Assembly: GCF_000819725.1 (NCBI RefSeq)
Contig: NZ_CDDH01000072.1
Span: 1-60,588, forward strand
DNA length: 60,588 nt
DNA from: Aeromonas australiensis
GTDB taxonomy: Bacteria; Pseudomonadota; Gammaproteobacteria; Enterobacterales; Aeromonadaceae
Reading direction: 5' to 3'
In this document: piece by piece, positions 26,834 through 37,772 of the stretch
Position numbering within the stretch: the first letter of the stretch is position 1
Layout: each line of letters begins with the position of its first letter
The notes under the pieces: model-generated
What the model was told of the DNA's origin: nothing
The model's input: only the letters and a program-made list of their open reading frames with translations
Databases searched by the model: none
Translations under genes and position numbers: made by a program

Positions 26834-27871
26834 ATGTCTTCCATTCGTCTGACCCAATACAGCCACGGCGCTGGCTGCGGCTGCAAAATTTCTCCCAAGG
26901 TGCTCGACACCATTCTCAAGAGCCAGATCCCGGGCTTCAACGACCCGACCCTGGTGGTTGGCAACAGCAGCAAGGATGACGCGGCCGTGGTCGATATCGG
27001 CAACGGTCAGGGCATTGTCTCCACCACCGACTTCTTCATGCCCATCGTCGATGACCCCTTCACCTTTGGCCGCATCGCCGCCACCAACGCCATCAGCGAC
27101 ATCTACGCCATGGGTGGCAAACCTATCGTCGCCATCGCCATTCTGGGCTGGCCCATCAATACCCTGCCCGCCGACGTGGCCCAGCAGGTGATCGACGGCG
27201 GCCGTCAGGTGTGCCATGAAGCGGGCATTTCACTGGCCGGTGGCCACAGCATCGATGCCCCCGAGCCCATCTTCGGCCTCGCGGTGACCGGTATCGTGCC
27301 TCTGGATGCCATCAAGCAGAACGACACCGCTAAAGTGGGTGATACCCTCTATCTGACCAAACCGCTGGGGATCGGTATCCTCACCACCGCCCAGAAGAAG
27401 AGCAAGCTCAAACCTGAGCACGAGCAGCTGGCCCCCAACGCCATGTGCACCCTCAACAAGATTGGCCAGCGTTTTGCCGAGCTGCCGGGTGTCCACGCCA
27501 TGACCGACGTGACCGGCTTTGGTCTGGCGGGCCATCTGCTGGAGATGTGCGAAGGATCCAATGTCAGCGCCCGCCTCGACTTCAAGGCGCTGCCGCTGCT
27601 GGACGAGGTGGATTACTACCTCGCCGAGGGCTGCGTACCGGGCGGCACCCTGCGCAACCACGACTCCTACGGCCATAAGCTCGATGCCATGGACGATCGC
27701 ACCCGCAACATCATGTGCGATCCGCAAACCAGCGGCGGCCTGCTGGTCGCCGTGGGCAAAGAGAGCGAAGCCGAGCTGCTCGCCATCGCGCGCGAAGCTG
27801 GGCTAGAACTGTCGCCCATCGGCCAGATCAAGCCCCTTGAGGGGGCCCGCTTTATCGAGATTGTCCAATGA
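26834..27871 (+). CDS. selD: Selenide, water dikinase (selenophosphate synthetase)
   Basis: 345 residues. Makes selenophosphate from selenide and ATP, feeding both selenocysteine and 2-selenouridine synthesis. The catalytic site near residue 17 is cysteine ([10 protein letters not shown]), not selenocysteine, with the essential Lys following. Other motifs: [39 protein letters not shown] and [10 protein letters not shown]. It overlaps mnmH by 4 bases (ATGA), so the tRNA-modification branch is directly coupled to the donor supply. Confidence 0.96.
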   Translation: MSSIRLTQYSHGAGCGCKISPKVLDTILKSQIPGFNDPTLVVGNSSKDDAAVVDIGNGQGIVSTTDFFMPIVDDPFTFGRIAATNAISDIYAMGGKPIVAIAILGWPINTLPADVAQQVIDGGRQVCHEAGISLAGGHSIDAPEPIFGLAVTGIVPLDAIKQNDTAKVGDTLYLTKPLGIGILTTAQKKSKLKPEHEQLAPNAMCTLNKIGQRFAELPGVHAMTDVTGFGLAGHLLEMCEGSNVSARLDFKALPLLDEVDYYLAEGCVPGGTLRNHDSYGHKLDAMDDRTRNIMCDPQTSGGLLVAVGKESEAELLAIAREAGLELSPIGQIKPLEGARFIEIVQ

Positions 27872-28983
27872 GTGAATTGCCACTGGCCACGGACTACGCC
27901 CAGATTTTTTTAGGCGATGTGCCCTTGATTGATGTGCGCGCCCCCATCGAGTTCAAGGAGGGGGCCTTCCCCTGCTCGACCAATCTGCCCTTGATGACAG
28001 ACGATGAGCGCGCCCAGGTGGGGACCTGCTTCAAGAAGCAGGGTCAGGCCGCCGCCATTGAGCTTGGACACAAGCTGGTGGGAGGAGCCGTACGTGCCGA
28101 GCGACTCGAAGGCTGGCTGGCGCAGTTGCGCCAGCAGCCCGATGCCGTGCTCTACTGCTTTCGCGGCGGCCTGCGCTCGCAAACCGTACAACAGTGGCTG
28201 GCAGATGCGAGGGTGACGCGCCCCCGCGTCGCCGGTGGCTACAAGGAGCTGCGTCGCTTTTTGATCGACACCCAGGATCAGGCCTCTGCCGAGTGTCACT
28301 GGAGTGTGCTGACCGGCATGACCGGTTCCGGCAAGACCCATATGCTGGACCACGTGGCCCAGGCGCTCGATCTGGAAGGACACGCCCATCACAGGGGATC
28401 CTCCTTTGGTCAACTGCCCGGCGGCCAGCCCAGCAATATCAATTTCGAAAATAACCTCGCCATCGAGCTGCTCAAGCGCCGCCATCAGGGCGAGCAGGCC
28501 TTCGTGGTCGAGGACGAGAGCCGCCTGATTGGTCGCTGCTGCCTGCCCCTCTCCCTCCATGAGGCCATGAGTCAGGCACCGCTGGTGGTGGTGGATGTTC
28601 CGCAAAGCGAGCGCGCCGAGCAGATCCGTGAAGATTACGTGCACGATCTCTGGCTGCGCTATCAGGCCATGTATGGCCAGGAGGCCGGTTGGCCGCTGTT
28701 TGCCGCCTACCTCACCGATGCACTGGCCCGTCTCAAGCGCCGTCTTGGCGATCAGGCCCACCGCGAACTGGATGCCCTGATGCAGACCGCTCTCACCGAG
28801 CAGGAGAAGAGCGGCGATAGCGGGCTGCATCTGGCCTGGATCACCTTGCTGCTGACCCGCTACTACGACCCCATGTATCTCTATCAGCTTGGCAACAAGC
28901 AGGAGCGCATCGTATTTCGCGGTGACAAGCAGGCCTGTCTCGACTACTTCGCCGAGCAACATGCCAACGCGCTGCGCGGCTGA
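27868..28983 (+). CDS. mnmH: tRNA 2-selenouridine synthase
   Basis: 371 residues (SelU/YbbB). An N-terminal rhodanese domain ([20 protein letters not shown]) contains the catalytic cysteine in [17 protein letters not shown] (about residue 95). A P-loop domain follows ([14 protein letters not shown]) that geranylates and then selenates 2-thiouridine at the wobble position. Length and order match the family. It uses the product of the upstream selD. Confidence 0.95.
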   Translation: MSELPLATDYAQIFLGDVPLIDVRAPIEFKEGAFPCSTNLPLMTDDERAQVGTCFKKQGQAAAIELGHKLVGGAVRAERLEGWLAQLRQQPDAVLYCFRGGLRSQTVQQWLADARVTRPRVAGGYKELRRFLIDTQDQASAECHWSVLTGMTGSGKTHMLDHVAQALDLEGHAHHRGSSFGQLPGGQPSNINFENNLAIELLKRRHQGEQAFVVEDESRLIGRCCLPLSLHEAMSQAPLVVVDVPQSERAEQIREDYVHDLWLRYQAMYGQEAGWPLFAAYLTDALARLKRRLGDQAHRELDALMQTALTEQEKSGDSGLHLAWITLLLTRYYDPMYLYQLGNKQERIVFRGDKQACLDYFAEQHANALRG

Positions 28984-29004
28984 CCATCCCAAGAGAGGAA
29001 CTCT

Positions 29005-29649
29005 ATGTTGAAATTCGAGGTGATCCCGGTCACCCAGTTCGCCCAGAACTGCTCCCTTATCTGGTGTGACGAGACCCATCAGGCGGCGCTGATCGATCCG
29101 GGTGGCGAAGCGGACAAACTGCTGGCGGCCATCGCCAAGCGCGGCCTGACCCTGACCCGCATCCTGCTGACCCACGGTCATCTGGATCACGTCGGCGCCG
29201 CCGCCGAGCTGCGGGAAAAAACCGGCGTCGCCATTACCGGTCCCCACAAGGAGGACGCCTTCTGGCTCGATATGCTGCCCCAGCAGAGCCAGATGTTCGG
29301 CTTCGCCCATACCCCCGCCTTCACGCCGGATCGCTGGCTTGAGCAGGGTGACAAGGTACAAGTGGGTCAGTGCGAACTGGAGGTCTACTTCTGCCCCGGC
29401 CACACCCCGGGCCATATCGTGCTGCTGAGTCAGGCCGAAAAACTCGCCTGGGTTGGCGATGTACTATTTGCCGGCAGCATCGGCCGCACCGACTTCCCCC
29501 GTGGTGATCACGGAACGCTGATCAAGTCGATCACCGAGACCCTGCTGCCGCTGGGTGACGAGATCGTCTTTATCCCGGGCCACGGCCCCAGCTCCACCTT
29601 CGGTCGCGAGAAGGTAAGCAATCCCTACCTGACCCAGCCCATCTGGTGA
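29005..29649 (+). CDS. ycbL: Metallo-beta-lactamase-fold hydrolase (YcbL / glyoxalase II-like)
   Basis: 214 residues. Zinc motif THGHLDHVGAAAEL is the HxHxDH signature, with further ligands in CPGHTPGHIVL, VGDVLFAGSIGRTD and FIPGHGPSSTFG. The short form without the C-terminal helices of glyoxalase II fits YcbL, a type II glyoxalase-like thioesterase. AGAGGAA precedes ATG 29005, 21 bases after mnmH, so it is probably co-transcribed. Substrate unproven. Confidence 0.9.
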   Translation: MLKFEVIPVTQFAQNCSLIWCDETHQAALIDPGGEADKLLAAIAKRGLTLTRILLTHGHLDHVGAAAELREKTGVAITGPHKEDAFWLDMLPQQSQMFGFAHTPAFTPDRWLEQGDKVQVGQCELEVYFCPGHTPGHIVLLSQAEKLAWVGDVLFAGSIGRTDFPRGDHGTLIKSITETLLPLGDEIVFIPGHGPSSTFGREKVSNPYLTQPIW

Positions 29650-29651
29650 TC

Positions 29652-29683
29652 AAAAAGGCAGCGGTGTTAGCCGCTGCCTTTTT
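29652..29683 (+). terminator. Rho-independent terminator after ycbL
   Basis: AAAAAGGCAGCGG / CCGCTGCCTTTTT with a TGTTAG loop, starting 2 bases after the stop. It marks the left edge of the defence region. Confidence 0.88.
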
Positions 29684-29811
29684 AGTTGTTACGCTATCGT
29701 CCCCCTGTACATCTCTCACTACGGCCTTCTTCGGACCATATACCAAGTGGGAGTCTGTTAACATCGGTTTCAGCGTTGGCCGACAGTTGTCACTGTTCTT
29801 ATTACCTCTGA

Positions 29812-32800
29812 TTATGCCAATTCAGGTTCAAACTCAGCATCTTGCGCTTCCGCCTCTGCACCATCAATTAATGCCAGTACCCGATCAAGAAAACGCTGCG
29901 CTTCATCTACATCTGTCGCTTGCCGCAGATAGTGAGGGATGCGTTCAACAAACTCAGAACGTGATAGAGGCTGATGCTCTAGCAAAGCCTCAAGCATGGC
30001 TGGCCGCAATAAACGACGATCCTCATCGACATCGGGGAACGAAACCTCAATCACATGCTTGGCAAAATGTCTGAGTTGATCCTTCAGTCCCAAGCCTGGC
30101 ATAAAGGAATCGATTGACTCAGATGCATCTTCATCGTTCTGCTCACTCGTCCCAACATACTCGTATGAAGGTAGGGCCACTTCGGGAGCCAAGGTCTTAA
30201 GCTCATGGAGTTTGCGGATGATCGGTGACAGAACCTCGTCAGGGTTAATGAACCAGTCTGTGGACCAGATACGGCTAATTTTCCAACCCAAACGCTCCAA
30301 CACCTCTTGGCGCAAGCGGTCACGGTCACGGGCAGATTTAGCAGAATGATAGGACGCACCGTCACACTCGATGCCCATTAGGTACCGACCTGGGCAACCA
30401 GGATCTTTTACTGCCAGGTCAATAAAGAATCCGGCAACTCCCACCTGTGGCTCACATTCAAACCCTGCACGCTTGAGTGCCTCCATTACAGCAACTTCAA
30501 AGTCGCTATCAGGAGCTCTCCCTGTATGGGTAACTACTGAATCCAATTTGCCATTTTCGGCAAACTGAAGGAAGCCTTTCAACGAAACAACCCCGAGTTT
30601 GCTGCTTTCACTAGTTACGACATCCTCAGAGCGCATTGAGCTAAACACATGCATCCGCTTCTTCGAACGAGTAAAGAGCACATTCAAACGACGCCAACCG
30701 ACATCAGAATTGATTGGGCCAAAGCGTTGATAAACCTTTCCTCCATGTTCAGAAGGTCCATAGGTAAACGAAATAAAGATTACATCACGCTCATCCCCCT
30801 GAACGTTCTCGAGGTTTTTAACAAACAACGGTTCTTCCATGGCATATAAGCCATCGATTGCATCGTTGAATTCAGGCCTGTTGCGGCGCAGTTCATCGAT
30901 CGCTCGCTCAATCTGATCGCGTTGCTTGGAGCTCATAGCAACAACCCCTAGTGACTCACCGGGTCTGTGTTGCGCATGATGAAGTACCGCTTCAGCAACT
31001 GCCTGGGCTTCTTCGATATTGTGTTGGTTAGAGAAACGCCCTTTCGACACGTAAGTAAATTTTATCCCATACTCCGGCGACTCAGCATTTGGGGAGGGGA
31101 ATATCACCAAATCACTGTTATAGAAATGTCGGTTAGAGTAAGCAATCAGCTTTTCGTGCCGTGAACGATAATGCCAACGCAAACGCCTCATAGGGAACAG
31201 CGGTAAGGCCGCATCAAGGATGCTGTCGGTATCACTCAAAGCTGCAGCATCATCGTCATCTTCACCATCAGCACTACGGTCAAAGAAGCTGGTTGGCGGC
31301 AACTGCTTAGGGTCCCCAACGACAACCAATTGCTTTCCTCTTGCAATGACGCCCAACGCATCCTCTGGTTTCACCTGAGATGCTTCATCCATCACAACCA
31401 AGTCAAATTCCATCCGTCCAGGTTCGAGGTAATGAGCAGCTGACATTGGCCCCATCATAAAACAAGGCTTAATAGCAACCAGAGCATTACAGGCTCGATT
31501 AACCAATTGTCTGATTGGAATGTGTCTGGCCTTTTTACCCAGTTCGTTTCTGATCAAGGCAAGTTCCGTATATTCACTTTTCTTACCCCCAGCATTCCCT
31601 TCTGGTATATGACGGCAAGCAATCTTTGCTGCAATTCGCAGACGCTGCAATTCAATCAGTTTTTTATCGTATTCTTTGAAAGACTCTTGCAATGCATTAC
31701 GCTGGGAGCCTGAAACCTGCGTCAATTCTGGATGAGCAGTAATAACTTCTCGGGCCAATTGGTCATAAAGTGCCAATGCCAAACCTAGCTCGACTTTTTC
31801 AATAGGGAGTGTTCCAGAAAGCACGGCAGACCAGATACGCTGCAAGCCATTTTCATGCATTTGCTCGTAACAACGGATAAAGTTTACCCATCCATTCAAC
31901 CAGAGAGGCTGTTGTATTGCCCTTGCATTTCTCTCTAATAATGTCCGAAGGGAACCATCTGTCGACTTGCTCCATTGAGTTATATCCAGCATCGTTTCTT
32001 GCGCATATGACGCAGCATGCTGGACCTGCTCACTCCACACCATAGCTATTTGCGCACCATCACGACGGAGTAATTCGTAGTCGCTACCACTCTCCAGTGC
32101 CCTGATCCTGGTAGCCAAGGCTGCACAACTTATCTGCTCAACCAGTTTCCCAGCAAACTCCAACGTACTGTTGATAATACTCAAGGTTTGTTGATTGTCT
32201 TTATGTATCCCGAAAGCCAAGGGCTTTAATTGTGACAATACCCCCAAATGAGGTTTGTCATTTTCAAGGGATGCCTGCAATACATTTATTTTCTGCAAAA
32301 GATCGGCAAAGTGTGTCATCTGCCCCAATGACATCTCTGGGCTGACAAACCACCCTTGCAAAGCGATCAATGTGTCTTGCACCTGCTGGCATGCTTGACT
32401 CAATACACCTTGCTCACCTAACCAAGAAGCAGGCTCACTCAGAAGGCTGTAAATACGCGGCAGCAATTTGGCCTCGCACTCAGCTTGATTTACCAAGGCC
32501 CTTAATCTCGAGCTGACCTGAGATTTCTCGAAAATATGTACACCTTTTACAATCTCGCCATCCAGACCAAATAATCCCGTTCCTATTGCAACTCGCTTGC
32601 CAAAGCCAATGCCATAACAAGATCGGACTTTCTTGTACCAATCACGCAATTGCATTAGCTGTCCACAGTCTGTGTCCAGTCCACGATAGGCATTACCCAG
32701 GTGATCACCAAATGCCCTTTGCTCGAACTGCTGCTGTAATTCCGAGTACTTGACCAAATTAGCCGCCCAACGCTTCAACTCGGCAAACTTGGTTCCAGGT

Positions 32801-35547
32801 TGGCGAGATAGCCCCATGATCAAAGCCTTGGCATGACGCCAATCACTCTTGAACCATGCAAAGAAGCCTCCTTGCTGGATAACAGTAACAGCATGCGCGA
32901 GCGTTTCATGGGAAGGCAACCTGTCCAGTTGATACAAGTCAGATAAGTTATCTCTTAAGGGGCGCAATGCTTCGATCTGATGCATTAACTCAAGCAGTAC
33001 TGCATCAATATCATCGTCATCAAAGAGTGGGTCACGAGCCTTGATAAGCTCTGTCGGCAAGGCGCCAATAATGGAAAGCAACTCTGCACAGAACAGCAAT
33101 CCTGCCTGTGAAGCATCAATGTATGATGCGATATCACTAGGTAAGGCACTTTTGAATTCGCTCAGTTGCTCGTAAATTGCTGACAACTCAGCGTGAATAG
33201 ACTTAATGGACTCAAGCCATCTCACCAAGTCACGAAGGGTGAAATCTTCCGCAACACCATATTTTGCCAACTCGTCTCGAGGAAAGTCACATTGCTGCCC
33301 TTGCTCTAACAAACGCAGTTTCTGGTGCTCGATGACTTGGCTCAAGGCCTCATAATGCCCTTGTAGCAAATCAAATCTATGTAGGTAATGACGCACCCGC
33401 ACGATGGCATCTGATGAATCCAACTCAGGAAGCGCAGCAAACAACTCTGATCCGTCGAGTGCAGGCAGATGGGCCTGATCTTCTATAAGTTGCTCAATAT
33501 GCTGAAGCGTATCAAGGTTCTCATCTTTCAAAGACCACTTGTCTAGATATCCTTGATAGTCATCGTTAAACTCGCTAATTGATGTCTGCCAAGCTTGTAG
33601 CTGTTCGACTATTCGATCCCGGTCAAACAACTGTATTTTAGTGTTATTCACACCACTCCAGGGATGATCATAAATTTCTGCATCAGGCCCAACCTGCTCT
33701 CTTACTTCCTTATAAATACGACTGAACTCGACAACTTGTTCGCTTAGCCGTAACCTGGTAACTGCATCCAGTTTTTTACCTGAAAAATTTTCGATATGGA
33801 GCGCGTTTGCATCGATATCCAATTTGTGACGATAACGGGTTGCACCACTCAATATCTGATGGATCGTTTTACCGGTTTTTTCCCATTGGGTATTAATCAA
33901 TACGGCATATTCATTGAGCTTCTGCTTGAGATCTTCATAACGCAAAATCCGGGCATCGATCTCTTCTGTCGTAGGAATTGTGGACTGGTGAGCTATACGT
34001 GCAGCAATATCTTCCAGAACCTTACGCTTATGCGTTTTGTGGCTGTGCAGCTCCAAGCAAAAATCACCTAGGCCAGCACGATCCAAGCGATGTTTGACGA
34101 CTTCCAAAGCAGCCATTTTCTCGGCTACAAACAACACCTTCTTGCCGTTGAGCAGGGCCGCGGCAATCAGGTTAGTAATTGTCTGTGATTTGCCACTACC
34201 GGGTGGCCCCTCAATGACAAGATTATGACCGTGGATGGCATCGATCAGCGCGCTGTGCTGCGAGCTGTCAGCATCATCTATGAGTGGGATCTTGTCATGA
34301 ATATCAGGATAACTATCGATGCAATATTCATGCTGACCGAAGCTGCCGGTTGAACCGGAACTATTATCAGCAGCGTCCTGACTGGTGAAAAAGCGACGAA
34401 TCACGTCATGAGACAAGATGTTACGTTTGTCCTGAGGCCAACGAGCCGGATCGAGGTCAAGATACATCATCATCTTGCCAAAATTGAGTAAGCTCAGTGA
34501 GCCATAACGCTTCACTGACCACTTGGGTTTGTGCAGCTCGACTACCTTCTTCACCGCTGCGAGATAAGATTCGGGTGTAGCGTCTTCATTGAATAGGGGA
34601 AGGGCTAGACCAAAGTCAGCTTGTAGCTTCTCCTTCAAGGAGAGATTGGGCAAGATATCTTCGCCCGTGTAGTGGAGTTGAAATTTGTAAAGCCCATCCT
34701 TGGGGTCTAATTTGCCACGCTCACATCTCACCGGAATCGTGAATAAAGGGGCGTAACGAGCCTTTTCAGATGAGTCACTTTCATACCACTCGAGGAAACC
34801 CAACGCCAAATACAGGATATTGGCACCACTCTCCTCCAAAGCAGTTTGGGCCTTACCGTAAATGGCACGCAAACAAGCTTCAAGTTCATTTGGATATAAC
34901 AGGACCTGTATCCGGTTATCATCATGACCGGGATTGGAAGACGATATAGAGAGCTCATTCCCTGCTTTTGCCTGCCGCTCAAAATCCTCAAGTCCTTCAT
35001 AGCCCGCCAAGCGGCAGGCCGTCGTCAATACAGATATATTGATGCCTTGCTTGGCATACTCAGTTCGGATCCCAGTCAATTTACCATTTTGCCTCTGCAC
35101 ATATTGGCAAATAAACTGATGAGCCTGCTCCAGCAGCCCCCTGTTTGACTCTGAAACTGGGTTTCTGTGGCTACTGGGTAAGTCAAAATCGGAGCATATC
35201 CCCAATACCTGAGCCCAATCCTTGGCACTTGGATTTGCCTTTAGCTGTACATCCTTACCATCCGGCCCAACTTTGAGATAGCCATGGTCTAGCAGTTGCT
35301 GCCTGGTTGGATCTGGAACAGGAGCAAACTCCATCGGCGTTTCCGAACCGAGAGTTTCATAGAGCTGGTCAGGTAATTCATCAACAATGCGCAGTGAAGA
35401 CCCTTTATGTGTGATTGGGAAGTTCAGTAGTCGATTCCGAGACGTAAGATCCAGCAACTTCTTACGCATAGCCTCGAGGGAAGTCAGAACAAAATCTGCC
35501 TCTCCTTGATTGAGCGTCTCTGCTGCAGAGGTATCTACAATCGACAT
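29812..35547 (-). CDS. Large DUF4011 helicase with Vsr/DUF559-like nuclease end
   Basis: 1911 residues. Start ATG 35547 has GGAGAAG 7 bases upstream; other in-frame ATGs (35601, 35559) lack it. Order: DUF4011 N-terminus (EAMRKKLLDLTSRNRLLNFP); UvrD/Upf1-like superfamily 1 helicase with Walker A EGPPGSGKSQTITNL (about 450); a long insert; Walker B VVMDEASQVKPEDALGV and VVVGDPKQLPPTSFF (about 1380); motifs RWHYRSRHEKLIAYS and LENVQGDERDVIFIS. Near 1720 a Vsr/DUF559-type nuclease shows FIDLAVKD and IECDGASYHSAKS, then a DUF3320-like tail. The architecture resembles single-protein helicase-Vsr defence factors (Hhe-type). It follows two DUF262 genes on the same strand. Confidence 0.86.
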   Translation of the reverse strand: MSIVDTSAAETLNQGEADFVLTSLEAMRKKLLDLTSRNRLLNFPITHKGSSLRIVDELPDQLYETLGSETPMEFAPVPDPTRQQLLDHGYLKVGPDGKDVQLKANPSAKDWAQVLGICSDFDLPSSHRNPVSESNRGLLEQAHQFICQYVQRQNGKLTGIRTEYAKQGINISVLTTACRLAGYEGLEDFERQAKAGNELSISSSNPGHDDNRIQVLLYPNELEACLRAIYGKAQTALEESGANILYLALGFLEWYESDSSEKARYAPLFTIPVRCERGKLDPKDGLYKFQLHYTGEDILPNLSLKEKLQADFGLALPLFNEDATPESYLAAVKKVVELHKPKWSVKRYGSLSLLNFGKMMMYLDLDPARWPQDKRNILSHDVIRRFFTSQDAADNSSGSTGSFGQHEYCIDSYPDIHDKIPLIDDADSSQHSALIDAIHGHNLVIEGPPGSGKSQTITNLIAAALLNGKKVLFVAEKMAALEVVKHRLDRAGLGDFCLELHSHKTHKRKVLEDIAARIAHQSTIPTTEEIDARILRYEDLKQKLNEYAVLINTQWEKTGKTIHQILSGATRYRHKLDIDANALHIENFSGKKLDAVTRLRLSEQVVEFSRIYKEVREQVGPDAEIYDHPWSGVNNTKIQLFDRDRIVEQLQAWQTSISEFNDDYQGYLDKWSLKDENLDTLQHIEQLIEDQAHLPALDGSELFAALPELDSSDAIVRVRHYLHRFDLLQGHYEALSQVIEHQKLRLLEQGQQCDFPRDELAKYGVAEDFTLRDLVRWLESIKSIHAELSAIYEQLSEFKSALPSDIASYIDASQAGLLFCAELLSIIGALPTELIKARDPLFDDDDIDAVLLELMHQIEALRPLRDNLSDLYQLDRLPSHETLAHAVTVIQQGGFFAWFKSDWRHAKALIMGLSRQPGTKFAELKRWAANLVKYSELQQQFEQRAFGDHLGNAYRGLDTDCGQLMQLRDWYKKVRSCYGIGFGKRVAIGTGLFGLDGEIVKGVHIFEKSQVSSRLRALVNQAECEAKLLPRIYSLLSEPASWLGEQGVLSQACQQVQDTLIALQGWFVSPEMSLGQMTHFADLLQKINVLQASLENDKPHLGVLSQLKPLAFGIHKDNQQTLSIINSTLEFAGKLVEQISCAALATRIRALESGSDYELLRRDGAQIAMVWSEQVQHAASYAQETMLDITQWSKSTDGSLRTLLERNARAIQQPLWLNGWVNFIRCYEQMHENGLQRIWSAVLSGTLPIEKVELGLALALYDQLAREVITAHPELTQVSGSQRNALQESFKEYDKKLIELQRLRIAAKIACRHIPEGNAGGKKSEYTELALIRNELGKKARHIPIRQLVNRACNALVAIKPCFMMGPMSAAHYLEPGRMEFDLVVMDEASQVKPEDALGVIARGKQLVVVGDPKQLPPTSFFDRSADGEDDDDAAALSDTDSILDAALPLFPMRRLRWHYRSRHEKLIAYSNRHFYNSDLVIFPSPNAESPEYGIKFTYVSKGRFSNQHNIEEAQAVAEAVLHHAQHRPGESLGVVAMSSKQRDQIERAIDELRRNRPEFNDAIDGLYAMEEPLFVKNLENVQGDERDVIFISFTYGPSEHGGKVYQRFGPINSDVGWRRLNVLFTRSKKRMHVFSSMRSEDVVTSESSKLGVVSLKGFLQFAENGKLDSVVTHTGRAPDSDFEVAVMEALKRAGFECEPQVGVAGFFIDLAVKDPGCPGRYLMGIECDGASYHSAKSARDRDRLRQEVLERLGWKISRIWSTDWFINPDEVLSPIIRKLHELKTLAPEVALPSYEYVGTSEQNDEDASESIDSFMPGLGLKDQLRHFAKHVIEVSFPDVDEDRRLLRPAMLEALLEHQPLSRSEFVERIPHYLRQATDVDEAQRFLDRVLALIDGAEAEAQDAEFEPELA

Positions 35548-35629
35548 AATCTTCTCCATTCTTAGGGTCAACAAGTGAAACGTTTTACGCTGATGTATCA
35601 CGACAGGATAGCGGCAAACTGCCGTAAAG

Positions 35630-35652
35630 AAGGGGGGCGTTTAGCCCCCCTT
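35630..35652 (-). terminator. Hairpin between the DUF262 pair and the DUF4011 gene
   Basis: AAGGGGGGC / GCCCCCCTT with a TAAAC loop, followed on the minus strand by TTCTTT. A moderate terminator that would reduce read-through into the helicase gene, so the latter probably has its own promoter in the remaining 80 bases. Confidence 0.6.
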
Positions 35653-35729
35653 CCTTGTCAACTCATCATACTATCAACTTAACTGTCATTAGTTGATGTC
35701 GGCCAAATTTAATAAATAGATTCAGCCTG

Positions 35730-37772
35730 TTATTGCACAATCTGGCTGGATAACAACACTTGCAACATCTGCTTTTGATGCTCAGCTATCTCATCCTCCT
35801 GCCAGCGACCCTTCTCTTTCATAAGCCTGATCATTGCGAGCAACTTGAGGCTATCAATCTGGTTGTTGGCAAGGCTCGCTTCAAAGTGCTCCTGCTTCTG
35901 TTGCGGCTGGAAGTTACTCAAGCGCGAGTTCTTGCTGTGGCTGATAAGGCAAAGGTTGCCAAACGAATGGAGTGCACTCTGCTCAACCGGTTTATAGCCA
36001 TCCATCGGATGCTGGGGTGAGAAGTGCTCCACCGAACTGCGGAAAGTGAACTCAAAGGGGCCAGCAACTTTGTCGCTATTCCGATCTCGTACCCACAGCA
36101 GATAGTCGAGGAAGTTGAAGACAAAGTTGTTCTCGATATGACCGAAGCGAAGTTTGGATGTAATCACCTTGTGCCAGCTCTCATCCACATTGATGGCGGG
36201 CAACAGGGCATTATCAAGGTAGAGCATCTGGTAATAGGAAGCCCCTTCACCCGGCGCCAAAAAGCGCTGGAAGACAAAGCGGCGAGCCTGACTCTCCAGA
36301 TAGGACAGATAAGCCCCTGCCTCTACCGGTTGATCAGGGTGACAATTGTCGAACAGATATCTCAGTGCACCATTCAGCCAATGTTTGTAAACCAAGGTCG
36401 GGGTCGACACATGAAACGCCGACAGCAACATCAGGATCCGCCGGTTAACACCAGAGAAACCAATCTCATTTTCATCCTTGTCAAAGGTATTGATGTAACT
36501 GACGCTCTTTTCCGAATACCAGTGCAGCCGCTTCAGACTCCAACCATCCTTGCCATCGGCAAACTCGCGCTTGATGATGAACTGATCAAACAGATACTTG
36601 CTCTTTAACAGCCCATAGATAAAACGCTGAACTGCCGCTACTGGATCCGGTTGCCTTATCACTCGCAGCTCAAACTGATCAACCAGTTGTTTATCATCAA
36701 GCGGCACCCCCTCCGTATCACCCGGGTCGCGACTAACGAGTCGCAGCACATGGAGCAAGAAGTTGGAGAAGTTGATGACGCTGTTAAAGCGTTCGGAGCC
36801 TGCGCTCTCCTCCTCCAACGTCTGCTCACCATCGAGCTTGTCATCCTGCAAAATGGCCAACAAGGTACGCCCCTGGCTACCGGCAGTGGCCCCGTTTTTA
36901 TCGGCAGCGTCGGCCGTGTTAGGGGACCCTAGCAGATCAAGCAGATGGGCAAAATCACGGGGCACAAACTGGCCCCAGTCGCGCTCACCAAACAGACGGT
37001 GGCGCTCTTGCGGGGTAAAGCCGTACTGGATATAGCGCTCCATATTGGCGCAGGCATCCCATACCCGGGTCAGGATATGAATACTTTGGCGACGATGCTC
37101 TTCCTCGGGTATCTGGTTCAGCGTCTCCATCAGCCGCGCCTTGATCACTTCATGCTTTTCCAACTGCTCGCCGCGATTGTTCATCGCCTCGAAGAAGTGA
37201 TTGAGATCGGTATCCTTGGGTACTTCGATACGAGAGATCTGCACATGCTTGAAGAGGTAGTCGCAAAAGGCCGTCAGTTTAGCCCCCACCAAACCAAGAT
37301 CCGCCATTGCCTTGCCAATCAGCTCAAAACCGTTCACCAGACCTTCATTGAAGGTACTCCCCCGCAAATCGTGGGGGGCAACACCCTGCCATAAGCGCTC
37401 GAAGGTATGGCTCGATATCGGGCGACTCTCAAAAGCGAGGTTGATGGTCTGATACCAGCTCATATCCACCGAATCTATCGCGTGATGTTTGAGCCAATTG
37501 GCCAGCAGAGAGAGGGTAGTAAAGCGCTGCTGGCCATCGATTACCTCGAAACTGCCATCGTCCCGGGCAAATACCACCAAGGTGCCGATATAGTAGGTTT
37601 GCTGTTCCTTGGCTCCGACCGATTTTTGCTGATAATCCAGCACATCCTGCAGCAGCTGGGTGATCTCTCCCTCGCCCCAGGCGTAGTTGCGCTGGTACAT
37701 GGGCACCAGATAGCGGGCGCGATCTTCAAGCAGTGCACGAATGGAAAAGGGGTGGACGCCTGCATCACTCAT
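35730..37772 (-). CDS. DUF262 protein with C-terminal DUF1524 HNH domain (GmrSD-like)
   Basis: 680 residues. The N-terminal DUF262 NTPase/ParB-like fold shows [20 protein letters not shown] and [15 protein letters not shown] (DGQQR, residues 79-83). The middle has [24 protein letters not shown], and near residue 585 a DUF1524 nuclease block: VEHFSPQHP, then [17 protein letters not shown]. This fused DUF262-DUF1524 layout is that of GmrSD type IV restriction enzymes and BrxU. It overlaps the upstream DUF262 gene by 8 bases. The nuclease motif reads HFSP rather than the usual HIxP. Confidence 0.88.
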   Translation of the reverse strand: MSDAGVHPFSIRALLEDRARYLVPMYQRNYAWGEGEITQLLQDVLDYQQKSVGAKEQQTYYIGTLVVFARDDGSFEVIDGQQRFTTLSLLANWLKHHAIDSVDMSWYQTINLAFESRPISSHTFERLWQGVAPHDLRGSTFNEGLVNGFELIGKAMADLGLVGAKLTAFCDYLFKHVQISRIEVPKDTDLNHFFEAMNNRGEQLEKHEVIKARLMETLNQIPEEEHRRQSIHILTRVWDACANMERYIQYGFTPQERHRLFGERDWGQFVPRDFAHLLDLLGSPNTADAADKNGATAGSQGRTLLAILQDDKLDGEQTLEEESAGSERFNSVINFSNFLLHVLRLVSRDPGDTEGVPLDDKQLVDQFELRVIRQPDPVAAVQRFIYGLLKSKYLFDQFIIKREFADGKDGWSLKRLHWYSEKSVSYINTFDKDENEIGFSGVNRRILMLLSAFHVSTPTLVYKHWLNGALRYLFDNCHPDQPVEAGAYLSYLESQARRFVFQRFLAPGEGASYYQMLYLDNALLPAINVDESWHKVITSKLRFGHIENNFVFNFLDYLLWVRDRNSDKVAGPFEFTFRSSVEHFSPQHPMDGYKPVEQSALHSFGNLCLISHSKNSRLSNFQPQQKQEHFEASLANNQIDSLKLLAMIRLMKEKGRWQEDEIAEHQKQMLQVLLSSQIVQ

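Noticed and set aside
29646..30074. 142-codon plus-strand ORF after ycbL
   Set aside because: Starts inside the terminator and runs antisense into the DUF4011 gene; no recognisable motifs.
36024..37394. Several plus-strand ORFs opposite the DUF262 genes
   Set aside because: Shadows of well-supported minus-strand coding sequence.
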